The notes under the pieces: model-generated | What the model was told of the DNA's origin: nothing | Seen by the model: the letters and a program-made list of their open reading frames with translations, nothing else | Databases searched by the model: none | Part shown: positions 24,015 to 33,964 of the stretch, piece after piece | How the letters are laid out: each line of letters opens with the position of its first letter | How positions within the stretch are numbered: the stretch's first letter is position 1 | Program-made: the position numbers and the translations under genes | Assembly: GCA_015143295.1 (NCBI GenBank) | Contig: CM026568.1 | Span: 21,582,607-21,646,606 of the forward strand | Source: Tetracentron sinense | Taxonomy: Eukaryota; Streptophyta; Magnoliopsida; Trochodendrales; Trochodendraceae | Direction of reading: 5' to 3' | DNA: 64,000 nt

Positions 24015-24110
24015 TTTGGTGTGAGGTTGTAGGTTTAGGCCAAAGTAGACTTCTAAATCTGGAATTCGGTCTTGTCGGTGCCCAAATCGGGCATCGAAAG
24101 GTGATGATGT
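24015..24110 (+). repeat. Isolated partial unit of the 179-bp repeat
   Basis: Contains GGTTTAGGCC and CGGTGCCCAAATCGGGCA in the same orientation as the array at 25303-26330, but lies left of the SUVR inverted repeat. The inverted repeat is therefore bracketed by the same repeat family. Confidence 0.6.
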
Positions 24111-24198
24111 AACTCCAACATTAGCTAGCGCTAAATTCAAAACAAAGGTAAAGTTTGACCTGCAAATTGCATGTTTTGCCTCGATGTACCACCCACCC

Positions 24199-24654
24199 GG
24201 TTCCTACACTGCTTATTACAACTACATTTACTTAAGACTATACTTGATAAATTTTCTTACTAAATGACCCTCGAAGGTGTCAGGAATGTTCTCATTCTTG
24301 GACTGCTCATGCGGGCACTCGTTACAATAAAAAGTCCTGTCATGTTGAGTTTCATGATTTATAGATGTATATTCGTTTAGAAACTCTTCATTGACCAAGC
24401 CTTCACGTGCGCATGGACACGGAATGGATGATGATAACATACAGTGACCAAACCAACATGAACAACAATATTTACCTTTGGTTATGTCGTTGACATTGTG
24501 GAGGGTTCCGTGCTACTGAACAACCACCAAACTATGTGCATTTGAATAACCTATAGCTTTTTTATTTCTTTCTCTTCTTATCCCTTTCACCATTACAGGT
24601 TTCTGACAACTTTCTTTATGGTTTAGATGGAGGTCATCTAAACCATTTAGAGAT
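24199..24654 (-). pseudogene. SUVR-type histone methyltransferase fragment, inverted arm 1
   Basis: On the minus strand this encodes NVNDITKGKYCC, SSSIPCPCAREGLVNEEFLN, RTFYCNECPHEQSKNE and FEGHLVRKFIK, then, after a frame change, KCSCNKQCRNR. These are pre-SET motifs of plant SUVR1/2/4-type proteins, which methylate histone H3 lysine 9 or act in RNA-directed silencing. It is a diverged inverted copy of 24851-25306; by eye about four in five bases pair. Its upstream part carries stops. The SET domain is absent, so no enzyme can be made. Identification is by remembered family motifs. Confidence 0.72.
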
Positions 24655-24850
24655 AGACGTACGGGACTCTTGATGCCCAAATCGGTCTGACTTCCACATA
24701 CCTAGTCTGAATCCCGTTCTAAAATTAGTTGAAGATAAATATCCTAAATCATATAGAATTATTGAACCTACTTTTTCTTTGATGAAACTGATGAAAGAAT
24801 TGTGTGAATGCTTTTTTGGAAATGGGTACTGATTAGACGGATAACAAACC
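24655..24850 (+). other. Spacer (loop) between the SUVR arms
   Basis: 196 bp separating the arms. On the plus strand it reads SYRIIEPTFSLMKLMKELCE then CFFGNGY and a stop. This may be an upstream exon of the same captured gene, since it lies in the right order and orientation before arm 2. That origin is inference. Confidence 0.45.
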
Positions 24851-25306
24851 ATCTCTGAATGGTTTGGATGACCTCCATCCTAGAAAAGAAGTTGTTGTGA
24901 ACGATACTGGTGCAAGGGATCATAAGAGAAAAAAATCAAAATCCTCAACCTATTCAAATTCACATAGTTTGGTGGTTGTTCAGTACCACGGAATACTCTA
25001 TGATGTTAACGACATAACCAAACATGAATATTGTTGTTCACGTTGTTTTGGTCATTGTATGTCATCATCATCGATTCCGTGTGCATGTTGATGTGAAGGC
25101 CTGGTCAAGGAAGATGTTCTAAAAGAATGTATATCTATGCATCACAGGCCTCACCCTCACCGGACCTTTTATTGTGAAGAGTGTCTGCATGAGCGGAAGA
25201 ATGAGGACAATCCTGACTCATGCAAGGGTCATTTACTAAGAAAATTTATCAAGTATTTTCTTCCATAAATGCGGTTGTAATAAGCCGTGCAGGAACCGAC
25301 CTCGGA
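24851..25306 (+). pseudogene. SUVR-type histone methyltransferase fragment, arm 2 (sense)
   Basis: On the plus strand this gives SNSHSLVVVQYHGILYDVND, then ITKHEYCCSRCFGHCMSSSS and IPCAC, a stop, then EGLVKEDVLKECISMHHR, RTFYCEECLHERKNEDN, CKGHLLRKFIK and KCGCNKPCRNR after a frame change. The cysteine pattern is that of the zinc-binding pre-SET region before the SET domain. Relative to the family, the segment between DITKG and the CC pair and the segment after IPCAC are missing, in both arms alike. No SET domain follows; the sequence runs straight into the 179-bp array. Confidence 0.75.
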
Positions 25307-26335
25307 TTCCAGCTAAATGAATTCTCACACTTAGGTTGGGTCGAAATACACGTGGTTTAAGAAACGGCATCGAAATCCGACCCTCGGTTTGGATTTGGTG
25401 CGCGTTCCTAAGTTTAAGCCGAAGCATACTAACCAAGTATGGATTTTAGTCTCTCGGTGCCCAAATTGGGCAAACAGCCTCGGATTCTGGTGAAACAAAT
25501 TCTCACACTTAGCTTGGGTTGAAATGCACGCGTTAGAAGAAACGACATCAGAATCCGACCCCCGGTTTGGATTTGGTGGGCGTTTCTCAGTTTAAGCCGA
25601 AGCATACTATCCAAGTAAGGAATCCGATCCTCTTAAGGCCCAAATTGGGCAAACGGCCTCGGATTTCGACGAAACGAATTCCCACACTTAGCTTGGGTTG
25701 AAATACACATGTTAGAAGAAACGACATCGAAATCCGACCCCCGATTTGGATTTGGTAGGCGTTTCTCGGTTTAGGCCAAAGCATACTATCCAAGTATGGA
25801 TTCTGGGCCTCTCAGTGCCCAAATTGGGCAAATGGCCTCAGATTCCGGTTAAACGAATTCTCACACTTAGCTTGGGTTAAAATACAAGCGTTAGAAAAAA
25901 TGACATCGAAATTCGAACCCTGATTTGGATTTGGTGGGCGTTTCTCGGTTTAGGCTTAAGCATATTATCCAAGTATGGATTTCGGGCCTCTCGGTGTCCA
26001 AATCGGGCAAATGGCCTCGAATTTTGACGAAATGAATTTCTACACGTAGCTTGGGTCGAAATACACGCGTTAGAAAAAATGGCATTGAAATCCGACCACC
26101 TGTTTGGATTTGGTGGCCGTTTCTCGGTTTAGGCCGAAGCATATTATCCAAGTATGGATTCCGAGCCTCTCGGTGCCCAAATCGGGCAAATGGCCTCCGA
26201 TTTCGATGAAACGAATTCTCACACATAGCTTGGGTCGAAATACACGCGTTATAAGAAACGACATCGTAATTCGACCCCCGGTTTGGATTTGGTGCACGTT
26301 TGTGGGTTTAGGCTAATGAACTAAACCTTTTTGTT
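25303..26335 (+). repeat. 179-bp tandem array (satellite-like) in CACTA
   Basis: Units recur near 25436, 25615, 25795, 25974 and 26153, with a leading partial unit from 25303 and a trailing one to 26335. Landmarks are CCTCTCGGTGCCCAAATCGG, GCTTGGGTCGAAATACACGC and CCGGTTTGGATTTGGTG. Because 179 is not a multiple of 3, the minus-strand ORFs it creates shift frame at each unit and are not genes. Confidence 0.9.
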
Positions 26336-26773
26336 CAACTCAATAACTATGAAATCTTTACGATTATTTTTTTACTTACAAATTTTTGATTGATGTAATT
26401 CATAAATTTTATCATTTTGCTAGTCTAATAATAAATTGTATTTGATTATTTTTGTAGGAGGGTGTCGGTAGCACACATCTGTCAGGTTTTGGAGCAACAG
26501 GAGCGCATCTGTCGGAGGGACCTGCCAGGCAGCTCTAGAAGTTTTTATTTTACATTTGATACATTTTGATGGACATGTATATATATATTGACGGACATTT
26601 TAGATGATTTATTATGGGATTTTTATGGACATGAATTTATATATTTATGGATTATATTTCGGTGTTTAGAACTTTTGTAGATAATTTGAATTTATTTTAA
26701 ATTGCTTACAAGTACAATTAATATAGGTAAAAAAAATGTTATAAATAATTTTTTTTATAAAATTTTTCATTGA

Positions 26774-27160
26774 TTGCGGCGGTTTTAAAGCGCCGTTATA
26801 GATACAGTACAGCAACGACGGTTTAAAATGCCGTTACATATTTACTTTCTAACAACGGTTTTAATCGTCGTTGCAAATTGATTTGGTACGACGGCTCTAT
26901 AATGCCGTTACATAGTCAATATATAACGGCGGTAAAACCGTCGCTACATAGACAATTCGAATGACCGAATTACTCTTTGAATCGCCGTTATAAGTATAAA
27001 AAAATCGCCGTTATAAATGGGCTCTACAGCTGCAAAGATAAAAACCGTCGTAACATCCATTGTGACAGTACCTATAATGGCATTTGTATGTACTGCCGTT
27101 ATATGTGTAACGACGGTTTTATTATTTATGGCAACGGTTTTCAGCCGCCGCAATAGATCA
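26774..27160. repeat. Right subterminal repeats of CACTA
   Basis: Dense GCCGTTATA, AACGGCGGT and AACGACGGTTTT words in both orientations, mirroring the left set at 13303-13680. The stretch between 26336 and 26773 is AT-rich with nothing recognised. Confidence 0.78.
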
Positions 27161-27953
27161 TGAATTTTGTAGTGTGCGTTGTCGCGTTATGTAACAAAAC
27201 ACTATGAATTATGCATTGACGGGACAAAATACTATGAATTATGCATTGACGTGACAATACACTATGAATCATACATCTATAGGTTAAGTTGGTCATCATG
27301 GGCACGTATGAGTCATGCATATGTTTCGCACATGTATATATTTAAGAGTCACACAAGTACACGAGCCAATATAATGATATGTATGCTAGCATGTTTCCGC
27401 ACTTTGATTATGTTTATGTCATAAAAAACTATTATTGATTATGTAGATATGAATCAGATATTGATGTTGATAATGTACATGTATTTTGTGTTGTTAGTTG
27501 GACTGTATATATGTGGAGTGTTTTCAGTACTCAGTTAACCAGTTATTGTCGGCATGTTTAGAGCAGGAATACACGGCGGAGCTGTGGATTGAGGAGACAT
27601 TCGCCGAGGAAGAAGAAGAAGGTGAGCCTCTGGTTGAGGAAGCTCGAGACTGGGATAGGTGGCCATATCATTAGGCTTTCTTTTACTTTTGAAAATGATT
27701 GTAATAGACTCATGTTATTTCAGAATGTTGCTTAGACTGTTTTACTTTTATTAGCGGTTTTGGATTTTCTAAGTATAGTGGGTTATGTTGGGCATATTTC
27801 AGATGTAAAGGATGATTTGAGTTTATATATCAAAATTTTATTATTCTCATTTTTGGAGACTCGTGTTAGTATGCCTTGTAGATTTGTGCAGGTTTAAGAA
27901 ATGTAGCGACCCAATGCCCCATTTTGGTCAAGGTGGGATTTAGGGTCGTTACA

Positions 27954-29299
27954 TGGATGGTGCTGAAGTAATTGATAAAATGTTTTAAAATTAGTAATTT
28001 TTATTTTAATATTATGTTTTGGTCCTCAAAACTCTTGTTTTATTTCAAAATAATCCCTAATCAAATAGAATAAAATGATTTATTTTGTTTTGTGAAGTGA
28101 CTTGATGCTTGGTCTCTCAAGCGAGACAAGCTCATTTACTTGTGGTTTTACTCTTTGTAAGTTACTCCCAAGTCGGAAAGCTAGAAGAAATTCTTCAAGT
28201 TCTTAAAGCCTTGGAAACCTTATAGATTGCAATCAAGTAACCCATATGATGTATAGTTGTATCATTTTCCTCTCATTTACACCATACATTGGGTGCTTGC
28301 TTACTGCGTGCAAAGGGAAATGAGCTTTGGGCGTTATGAGGCACATGTGTCGTGACTCGCTTCTTATTTTGTTAAATCAAATTCTGAACCATCCATTAGA
28401 TGGACCTTGATTGTGTGGTCACAGTTAGGGCTGTCAATAGAGCGAATTCGAAGTGGGTAGAGGTATATCTGAATTCACACCCGTTTACATATTTGACTAA
28501 TTGAATCCGAATAAATATCCAATGGATAATGAAATATGGTATTTGTATCTGACTCGCTTTGTCAGATACCTATTCGGATAATTATCTGAGTAAAGGAATT
28601 CGGATACGGATAATATTTGTATTCATTGACACCCCTACTTACAGTGAGCCACGTGTCTCAGCTATAGTTGGGCCCATTGAATGGTTTCATATCCCTTGGA
28701 CTTCTATATATGGAGGAGTTGAGATGGTTCAAATCTACCATGCAAAATAGAGTGACTAGGAACTTTATGGTGATTAGAACCAGAGAGTCCAGTTCGTCCC
28801 AAAGAAGATAGGACCAAACCAATCCGGTCCTAAGAAGAAGAAGACTTCTAGACTCAGTCCAACCATAGAAGGTCGAATCATATATAGGCCCAATACGTTC
28901 ATTACATTAATTGGACCAAATCCAATTGCTCTACAGATTCAGATTCTAGTATCTAAAACCTGTTTTGTTTACTCAGACGGTGTTGCTCGCAGCCAAGTTA
29001 TGGTAGCAAGCTCAAAAAGGCTAGCCTAATGGGTAGTCCATACGATTGGCCCAATCTCGAACAAATCAAATTAATTGGGTAGTCCTTGGACAGACCCAGA
29101 ATGTTGGTTGACATGAGATGACTCATTCGGACTGCCTAAGTCATCCTAATAGACCTCTCAAGCAAACCAGTCTAGCCGGTTAGTCCTTGGACTGAACAAA
29201 CCTGACTCATCGACTTGAGATGGTCCAACGACTCAACTTATTGGACTACTCTATATGGACCAGTCCATGTACCGTTATGCTGTCGAAATTACAACAGAT
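27954..29299. other. Intergenic sequence with one hAT-like MITE
   Basis: Apart from the MITE at 28436-28637 I see no gene, RNA or repeat that I can name. The short ORF at 28559-28750 lies mostly in and beside that MITE. Confidence 0.4.
28436..28637. mobile_element. Small hAT-like MITE
   Basis: About 202 bp with ends TAGGGCTGTCAATAGA and, reverse-complemented, TAGGGGTGTCAATGAAT. Flanking 8-mers are GTCACAGT and CTTACAGT (6 of 8). The interior has GAATTCG/CGGATA words typical of such MITEs. Class is tentative. Confidence 0.6.
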
Positions 29300-29580
29300 C
29301 ACTACAACAAATCTACTGATTAGCGACATAACTTTAGAGACAGAATAATAACTGTCTCTAATTCATCACTTATAGATGTAAATGAAATCCGTCACTAATA
29401 GGGACAAAAATAATCCTATGCTAATGTTATATTAGTGACATAAACTAATCCATGCCTAAATTAGTGACAAAATTACTACCTGTCACAATTAATTAATTTG
29501 AGACGGATTTAGTAGGCGATCGAATTCAATGCGTTAGAGACGAAATATTTTCATCTCTAATTAGTGATGGAATATGATTT
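29300..29580. mobile_element. CACTA-like terminus, remnant
   Basis: Starts CACTACAACAAATCTACTG, a CACTA-type end, followed by alternating ATTAGTGACA/TGTCTCTAATT words like subterminal repeats. The opposite end is not identified. Confidence 0.45.
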
Positions 29581-29581
29581 C

Positions 29582-29795
29582 AATTTGGGGGCAGCAAAAG
29601 TGTTTCTTGCTGCTAAGGTGAGGTCTATTAATAGACCATTTGAGTTTATTTTAATTTGGGGCAACAAGAGTGTTCCTTGCTACCAATGTAGGGTCTATTA
29701 AAGATCCCTTTAAGTTTATTTTAATTTGGGGCATCAAGGGTGTTCTTTGCTATCAAGGTGTGGTCTATAAAAAAACTAATGGATTTTAGGGTATG
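29582..29795 (+). repeat. 71-bp tandem repeat, three units
   Basis: Units start near 29582, 29653 and 29723 with AATTTGGGGCA(G/A/T)CAA and include GTGTTCCTTGCTACCAA and GGTCTATTAA variants. No coding potential. Confidence 0.8.
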
Positions 29796-29891
29796 GAACT
29801 TGGTGGTTCGGGGGTGTAGCCCCCAAGAAATTTTTTTCTTTTGAGAAATTCTTTTTTTCGGTTATGCCCTTTTTGAGAAATTCTTCTTTTC

Positions 29892-30158
29892 GGTTATGCC
29901 CTTGAGGTTGCCACGTGTCCCTATTGATACCCTTAACTGTGGTTAAGGTTCACCCACCCCGAAGGTTCACCCACCTATCCTTGGTTTTGTTTTTAAATAT
30001 CAAAATTTTTTTCGAACCCTATTTAAAATTCACTACTATTAAGCTTAAAAAATTTTCATTATTTTTTCCTAAAACTAATGATAAGTATGTGAACCGTGAA
30101 TTTTAACCATAGTTAAGGGGTGTCAGTATGGACATGTGGCAACCTCAAGGGCATAACC
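29892..30158. mobile_element. Mutator-like MITE with long inverted ends
   Basis: 267 bp. Left end GGTTATGCCCTTGAGGTTGC, right end GCAACCTCAAGGGCATAACC, exact inverse of each other. Inside each end come CCACGTGTCC/GGACATGTGG and GGTTAAGGTTCACCCACC-type words shared with all other members of this family in the window. No clear 9-bp TSD for this copy. Confidence 0.72.
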
Positions 30159-30346
30159 TGACTCCATTGAGGGGCCAACTATAATAAAATTTTTTTTAGA
30201 AAAGAACCTCAAAAAAAAATTGAGGGGACAAACTATAATACTAAAAAAGAAGTTAAAAAAATTGAGGGGTACCAACTATACTAAAAAAAAATTTAAAAAT
30301 TGAGGGGCCCACTATTTCATAACATCCCAAAGAAGGATTTACAATT

Positions 30347-30377
<31 letters not shown>

Positions 30378-30844
30378 TGTGTGTGCAAAAATTAAAAAAT
30401 TGAGGGACCCACTATTTCATACCACCCCAAAGAAGGATTTACAAAAATTTTGGGGGGACCATGGCACCCCCCCGCCTCTGGGCTCCGTCCCATCCCATCT
30501 CTTTGTCTCATGGCTAAACCATCTTAAACTAAATAATTTTCATGCCTACGCCCTCTTAATGTGTAAATTTATTTATTTTTTCTCCTCAAAAGTTCACGGG
30601 GAGCCCCCATCTCCACTCGGCTTCACCCCTGCTCTCAAGGCTACGTCCATGTTAACGCTAGACAAATTTTTTTTCCAAAGTTCGGGGGGCCTTCGGCTCC
30701 ACCCCTACTAACCACTAACCAGGGTTGTGGCCTAACTGTGTATCTCTTACAAAAAAAAAAAAAAAGACAAAATTTCGACCTGTAATTTTTTTTACATGAC
30801 TTTTAGAGGTGATGGAAACAATTCTGCCGGGTGAGCAGGAACAA
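30159..30844. repeat. Low-complexity and duplicated G/C-tract region
   Basis: Contains several copies of AAATTGAGGGGCCCACTATT and CCCAAAGAAGGATTTACAA, and a run of 21 G at 30357-30377. ORFs here are compositional. No gene is seen. Confidence 0.6.
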
Positions 30845-30993
30845 AGATCAGATTAGAGCCAATCGCGATTGAACACGGGGAGAGTTCAATCATGTCAACA
30901 AGTATCCTTTTAACTCTTATTGACTGTGGTTAAAAATCACTAACCCTTATTAGGGTTAAACAATCTATCCTTAGTTTTTAGAAATAAAAAAAT

Positions 30994-31162
30994 GGGAAAT
31001 GCTACTGAGACCCCTTTAGGGCCGAGACCACCAAGACCGTGCTCTAAGAGCACGGGATTTCAGGTGGCGCCTACCATGTGAAATGGGCCCCACCTGAATC
31101 CTGTGCTCTTAGAGCAAGGTCTCGGTGGTCTCGGCCCTAAAGGAGTCTCAATAGCAAAGTCC
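30994..31162. mobile_element. Palindromic MITE
   Basis: About 169 bp, nearly a perfect hairpin: GAGACCCCTTTAGGGCCGAG on the left against CTCGGCCCTAAAGGAGTCTC on the right, with GTGCTCTAAGAGCAC repeated near the centre. It is nested in the MITE at 30845-32206. Flanked by A-rich sequence, so the TSD cannot be read. Confidence 0.7.
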
Positions 31163-31215
31163 TAAAAAAATTAACCTTAGGGTTAAAATTTCTTAACCCT
31201 AGGGTTAATTTCTTT

Positions 31216-32090
31216 TAAGAGTAATGCTAGATCCACTTTTTTTCTCATTTACTTTCATCTCTAATAGACAAGAAGACAGAAAAAAAAGGTGATGTTAGGT
31301 GCACCCCAAATATTTGATGACTACGCCCCATTTTTTAAAATTGATGACTACACACCATTAGTTTCTTAAAATATTAAATACACAACAAAATCAAAAAAAT
31401 ACTTATAAAATTTATAGTTACACACCAAACTTCAAATTTATTAATTATAAGAATAGAGGGTAATGCTAGCTGCACTTTAATTTAAAAGTCACTTTACCCA
31501 AGAACAAATAATGCAATCACCACTTGTTTATTAAAGAGTTAGAATTTCTGTTACAATATTTATGGGTAATAATCTATGCAAGTACACTATGGTAGTGTAC
31601 AAAATTTTCAATACCGTTAACCTTTTTTTTCTCCTATTTTTATGAATTTCTCTTGCTTGAATAGAAGGAACTTCAAATAATCAAAAATTGTCACACAAAT
31701 AATTGAATATTTAATAGTTATCCGTAAAACAAAGAAAACAAAGGCATATGAGAGGTTATATAATTAATTTTTAATAAAATGAATAAAATATTAAATAAAC
31801 AAAATTGTCAAACTAAAAAATAGAAAAATTTTGTTAATGGAGAAATGATGACTAATTGAACCCGTAGAGAGGTGATGACGAATAGAGAAGAAGTCAGGTT
31901 GAAAAATAAAAGAATTGTGAATTGGGAGTACATGTATAAATATAAAGAACTTTAAAATATTGGTGTGCACATAACACCACCAAAAGAAAAAATTATGATA
32001 GCTTTTTGTGGGGCCAACCATTATTTATTTGTCCTATTATCCATAAAAAGTGAAAATGAATGAGGAGAAAAGTGGACTTAGCATTAGTCT
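31216..32090. mobile_element. AT-rich element with short inverted ends
   Basis: Ends AGTAATGCTAGATCCAC and, from the right, ACTAATGCTAAGTCCAC. The interior is AT-rich and non-coding; the ORF at 31791-32021 has no recognisable domain. Superfamily unknown. Confidence 0.5.
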
Positions 32091-32258
32091 TTTTTAAAAT
32101 ATTTATTTTAAAAACTTAGGTTGGTTGTTGAATCCTGAATTTTAACCACAATTAATAGAGGTTAAAAGGGACACGTGTTGACCTGTGAGTGCAATTGAAC
32201 TCGTAGAGAGATCAATCACGATTGGCTATGACCCAATCTCGCAGTGACAAGGCGGGTA

Positions 32259-32558
32259 TCCCAACTCCATTTTTCTTTTTTTTTTTGCAACCCAAGTTAG
32301 CAAGGTTAGCACGTTTCCAAGGTTAGTGTTCGGGTGAATTTTTCAACATAACACCCTATCCCAACTCCATTTTTCTTTTTCTTTTTTGCAACCCAAGTTA
32401 GCAAGGTTAGCATGTTTCCAAGGTTAGTGTTCGGGTGAATTTTTCAACATAACACCCTATCCCAACTCCATTTTTCTTTTTCTTTTTTGCAACCCAAGTT
32501 AGCAAGGTTAGCATGTTTCCAAGGTTAGTGTTCGGGTGAATTTTTCAACATAACACCC
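32259..32558 (+). repeat. 101-bp tandem repeat, three units
   Basis: Near-identical units start at about 32259, 32360 and 32461 with CCCAACTCCATTTTTC and end TTTTTCAACATAACACCCT. The T/C tract length differs in unit 1. The high identity implies recent amplification. Confidence 0.9.
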
Positions 32559-33082
32559 TCCCCAAACTTGATCCTGGGTCAAGTGTGTGGAGCTAGGCAC
32601 ACTCAACCAATGGGGCAACTGGCAAGCGTTGCTTCCCAGGTACAACCAACTTTCTGTTGTGATTCAATCTCCACCAATAAATTTCTACTATCATGCAAAG
32701 TTAATACCGCAGTGAGAAACACCAAGAAATTGAATCTAGAAAATAAGTAATAACACAAGACAAGAAATTACATGGTTTGGTTCGGTGTAAAAGTTTACGT
32801 CTGCGGAATTAATTTGCAAGTCTTTCAACTATGAGAATGGGAAAAAAAAAAATTCAAGTAGGTGTATTTCAATACCCGAAATGCACAACCAACAACCCGT
32901 CTACACCCCTCTCTCTCCCACTCTCAAACCCGTGAAAACTTTACAAAATAGCACAATTCTCTTTTAACGAATCTAAAAATCTCTCTTTTATAATACCCCG
33001 TTTATAAAACCTAATAAGCAAAAGAGTCTTAACTGTTAGATCAAGAGATGATTTAATGGTTAAGATAGACATAAACCTAACA

Positions 33083-33964
33083 ATCTCTACCTTGACTTTA
33101 TTTACAGTCCCATGAAGATCTTTTATTTGCGCCTTTGCCTATGACACATGTCCACCCTTTCACCTCAGTCCAAAATAGCTAAAAATACCTTGGAGATAAA
33201 TCACACATGTCTCCCTCAATAAAATTTGCATCACCAATATCCGGGATACACCTTCACCTCGAAGCTGAATCAACTCACCATTGACTCAGTTACATGTTTG
33301 CTATCATCACAAACAATTTTTGGCCTTAAAGAATCAGCAGCTACACACCCCATCGAATCTAAACGGTCTTAAATTCACCTAACTTGATCATAATATGACT
33401 AATGTACATGTGTAGCCATCCCGAGTCGACTCCCTAGTCAACTCCAAAGAGAAACCTCAATGTGTCATCTCTAATTGCAAGAATTATCTCACCATCATCT
33501 GTAACCTTGAAACCTGTTATATTTATCTTTGCTCCTATTGTGAAAGAGACTTTGTGTATGTGCATATACCACACCTTATAACCCATTTCTAACTACCCAT
33601 CAAAGCCTTAGAAATACCATTTATCACGGTATTCCCTACTAGACGATACAACTTATTGCACTTCCTTTTTTCATCCGGACCATACAACAACATGTAATTC
33701 TCATAACTCCACCTTCAACTGAATACCTACAACCCTTGGAGTCCAACCTGCCAATTGGTATTAAATAATTTCGCATCTATGGAACAAACAATACATCGCC
33801 CAAAGTGTGTGCCACCCCATTAAACATTAATTTATTTATTTTAATCATCCAATATCTTTAACATCACAATTGTACCCATCACCTAAGGATATAACACTCA
33901 TTATCTTTTCTTGTAACGTATCAAAATACTTTCTTGTAGCATATATGAACAGAACAATCTAAAT
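33083..33964 (-). other. Non-coding interior of Copia-C
   Basis: Between the 3' LTR and the zinc-knuckle remnant. No reading frame with recognisable pol motifs is seen; it is probably decayed pol/untranslated sequence. Confidence 0.4.

Larger units (their letters stand above)
24199..25306. repeat. Large inverted repeat of captured SUVR sequence
   Basis: Two arms of about 456 bp (24199-24654 and 24851-25306) around a 196-bp spacer. Matching blocks include CACATAGTTTGGTGGTTGTT, AACGACATAACCAAA and AGAAAATTTATCAAGTAT. RNA read through in either direction would fold into a long imperfect hairpin. The structure sits in the 3' third of the CACTA, downstream of and in line with the transposase gene. 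Confidence 0.87.
13283..27174 (+). mobile_element. CACTA (En/Spm-type) DNA transposon carrying captured SUVR fragment
   Basis: 13,892 bp with a perfect 3-bp TSD TGC (13280-13282 and 27175-27177). The ends are CACTACTAAACTACATG and, from the right, CACTACAAAATTCATGATC. Both ends carry subterminal arrays of (A/G)ACGGCGG/CCGTTRT words (13303-13680 and 26774-27160), the usual transposase-binding regions of this superfamily. Inside are a broken TNP2-type transposase (17770-21527), a GGT microsatellite, a PIF-like MITE, a SUVR-derived inverted repeat (24199-25306) and a 179-bp array. No TNPA-type second gene is recognised. It interrupts LTR B, whose sequence resumes exactly on the far side. Confidence 0.93.
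11238..27953 (+). mobile_element. Solo LTR B (Ty3/gypsy-type), split by CACTA
   Basis: Starts TGTAGAGACCCG and ends GGTCGTTACA, with a perfect TSD TGGAT at 11233-11237 and 27954-27958. Without the CACTA it is about 2.82 kb. The first part has CCGATTGACTAG/CGATCGACCG words (11430-11620), a TATA box at 11701, a 120-bp tandem array (11902-12420) and a 78-bp tandem array (13078-13282) that continues after the CACTA at 27178. No internal region or second LTR is present. It shares its TGTAGAGACC start with LTR D at 39390. The superfamily is inferred from resemblance in layout to the LTRs of the chromovirus at 52771-62648. Confidence 0.82.
30845..32206. mobile_element. Mutator-like MITE broken by two younger elements
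   Basis: The left arm AGATCAGATTAGAGCCAATC pairs with the right arm that ends near 32206 (GATTGGCTATGACCCAATCT). The AACACGGGGAGAGTTCAATC and ACACGTGTTGACCTGTG blocks are family landmarks. The middle is occupied by a palindromic MITE (30994-31162) and an 870-bp element (31216-32090). Confidence 0.6.

Noticed and set aside
25236..26297. Series of similar minus-strand ORFs (LRLKLRNAHQIQTGGRI style)
   Set aside because: They are translations of the 179-bp tandem repeat, shift frame at each unit and have no known domain.
31791..32021. 76-residue Phe/His-rich minus-strand ORF
   Set aside because: AT-rich interior of a non-coding element; no domain or splice context.
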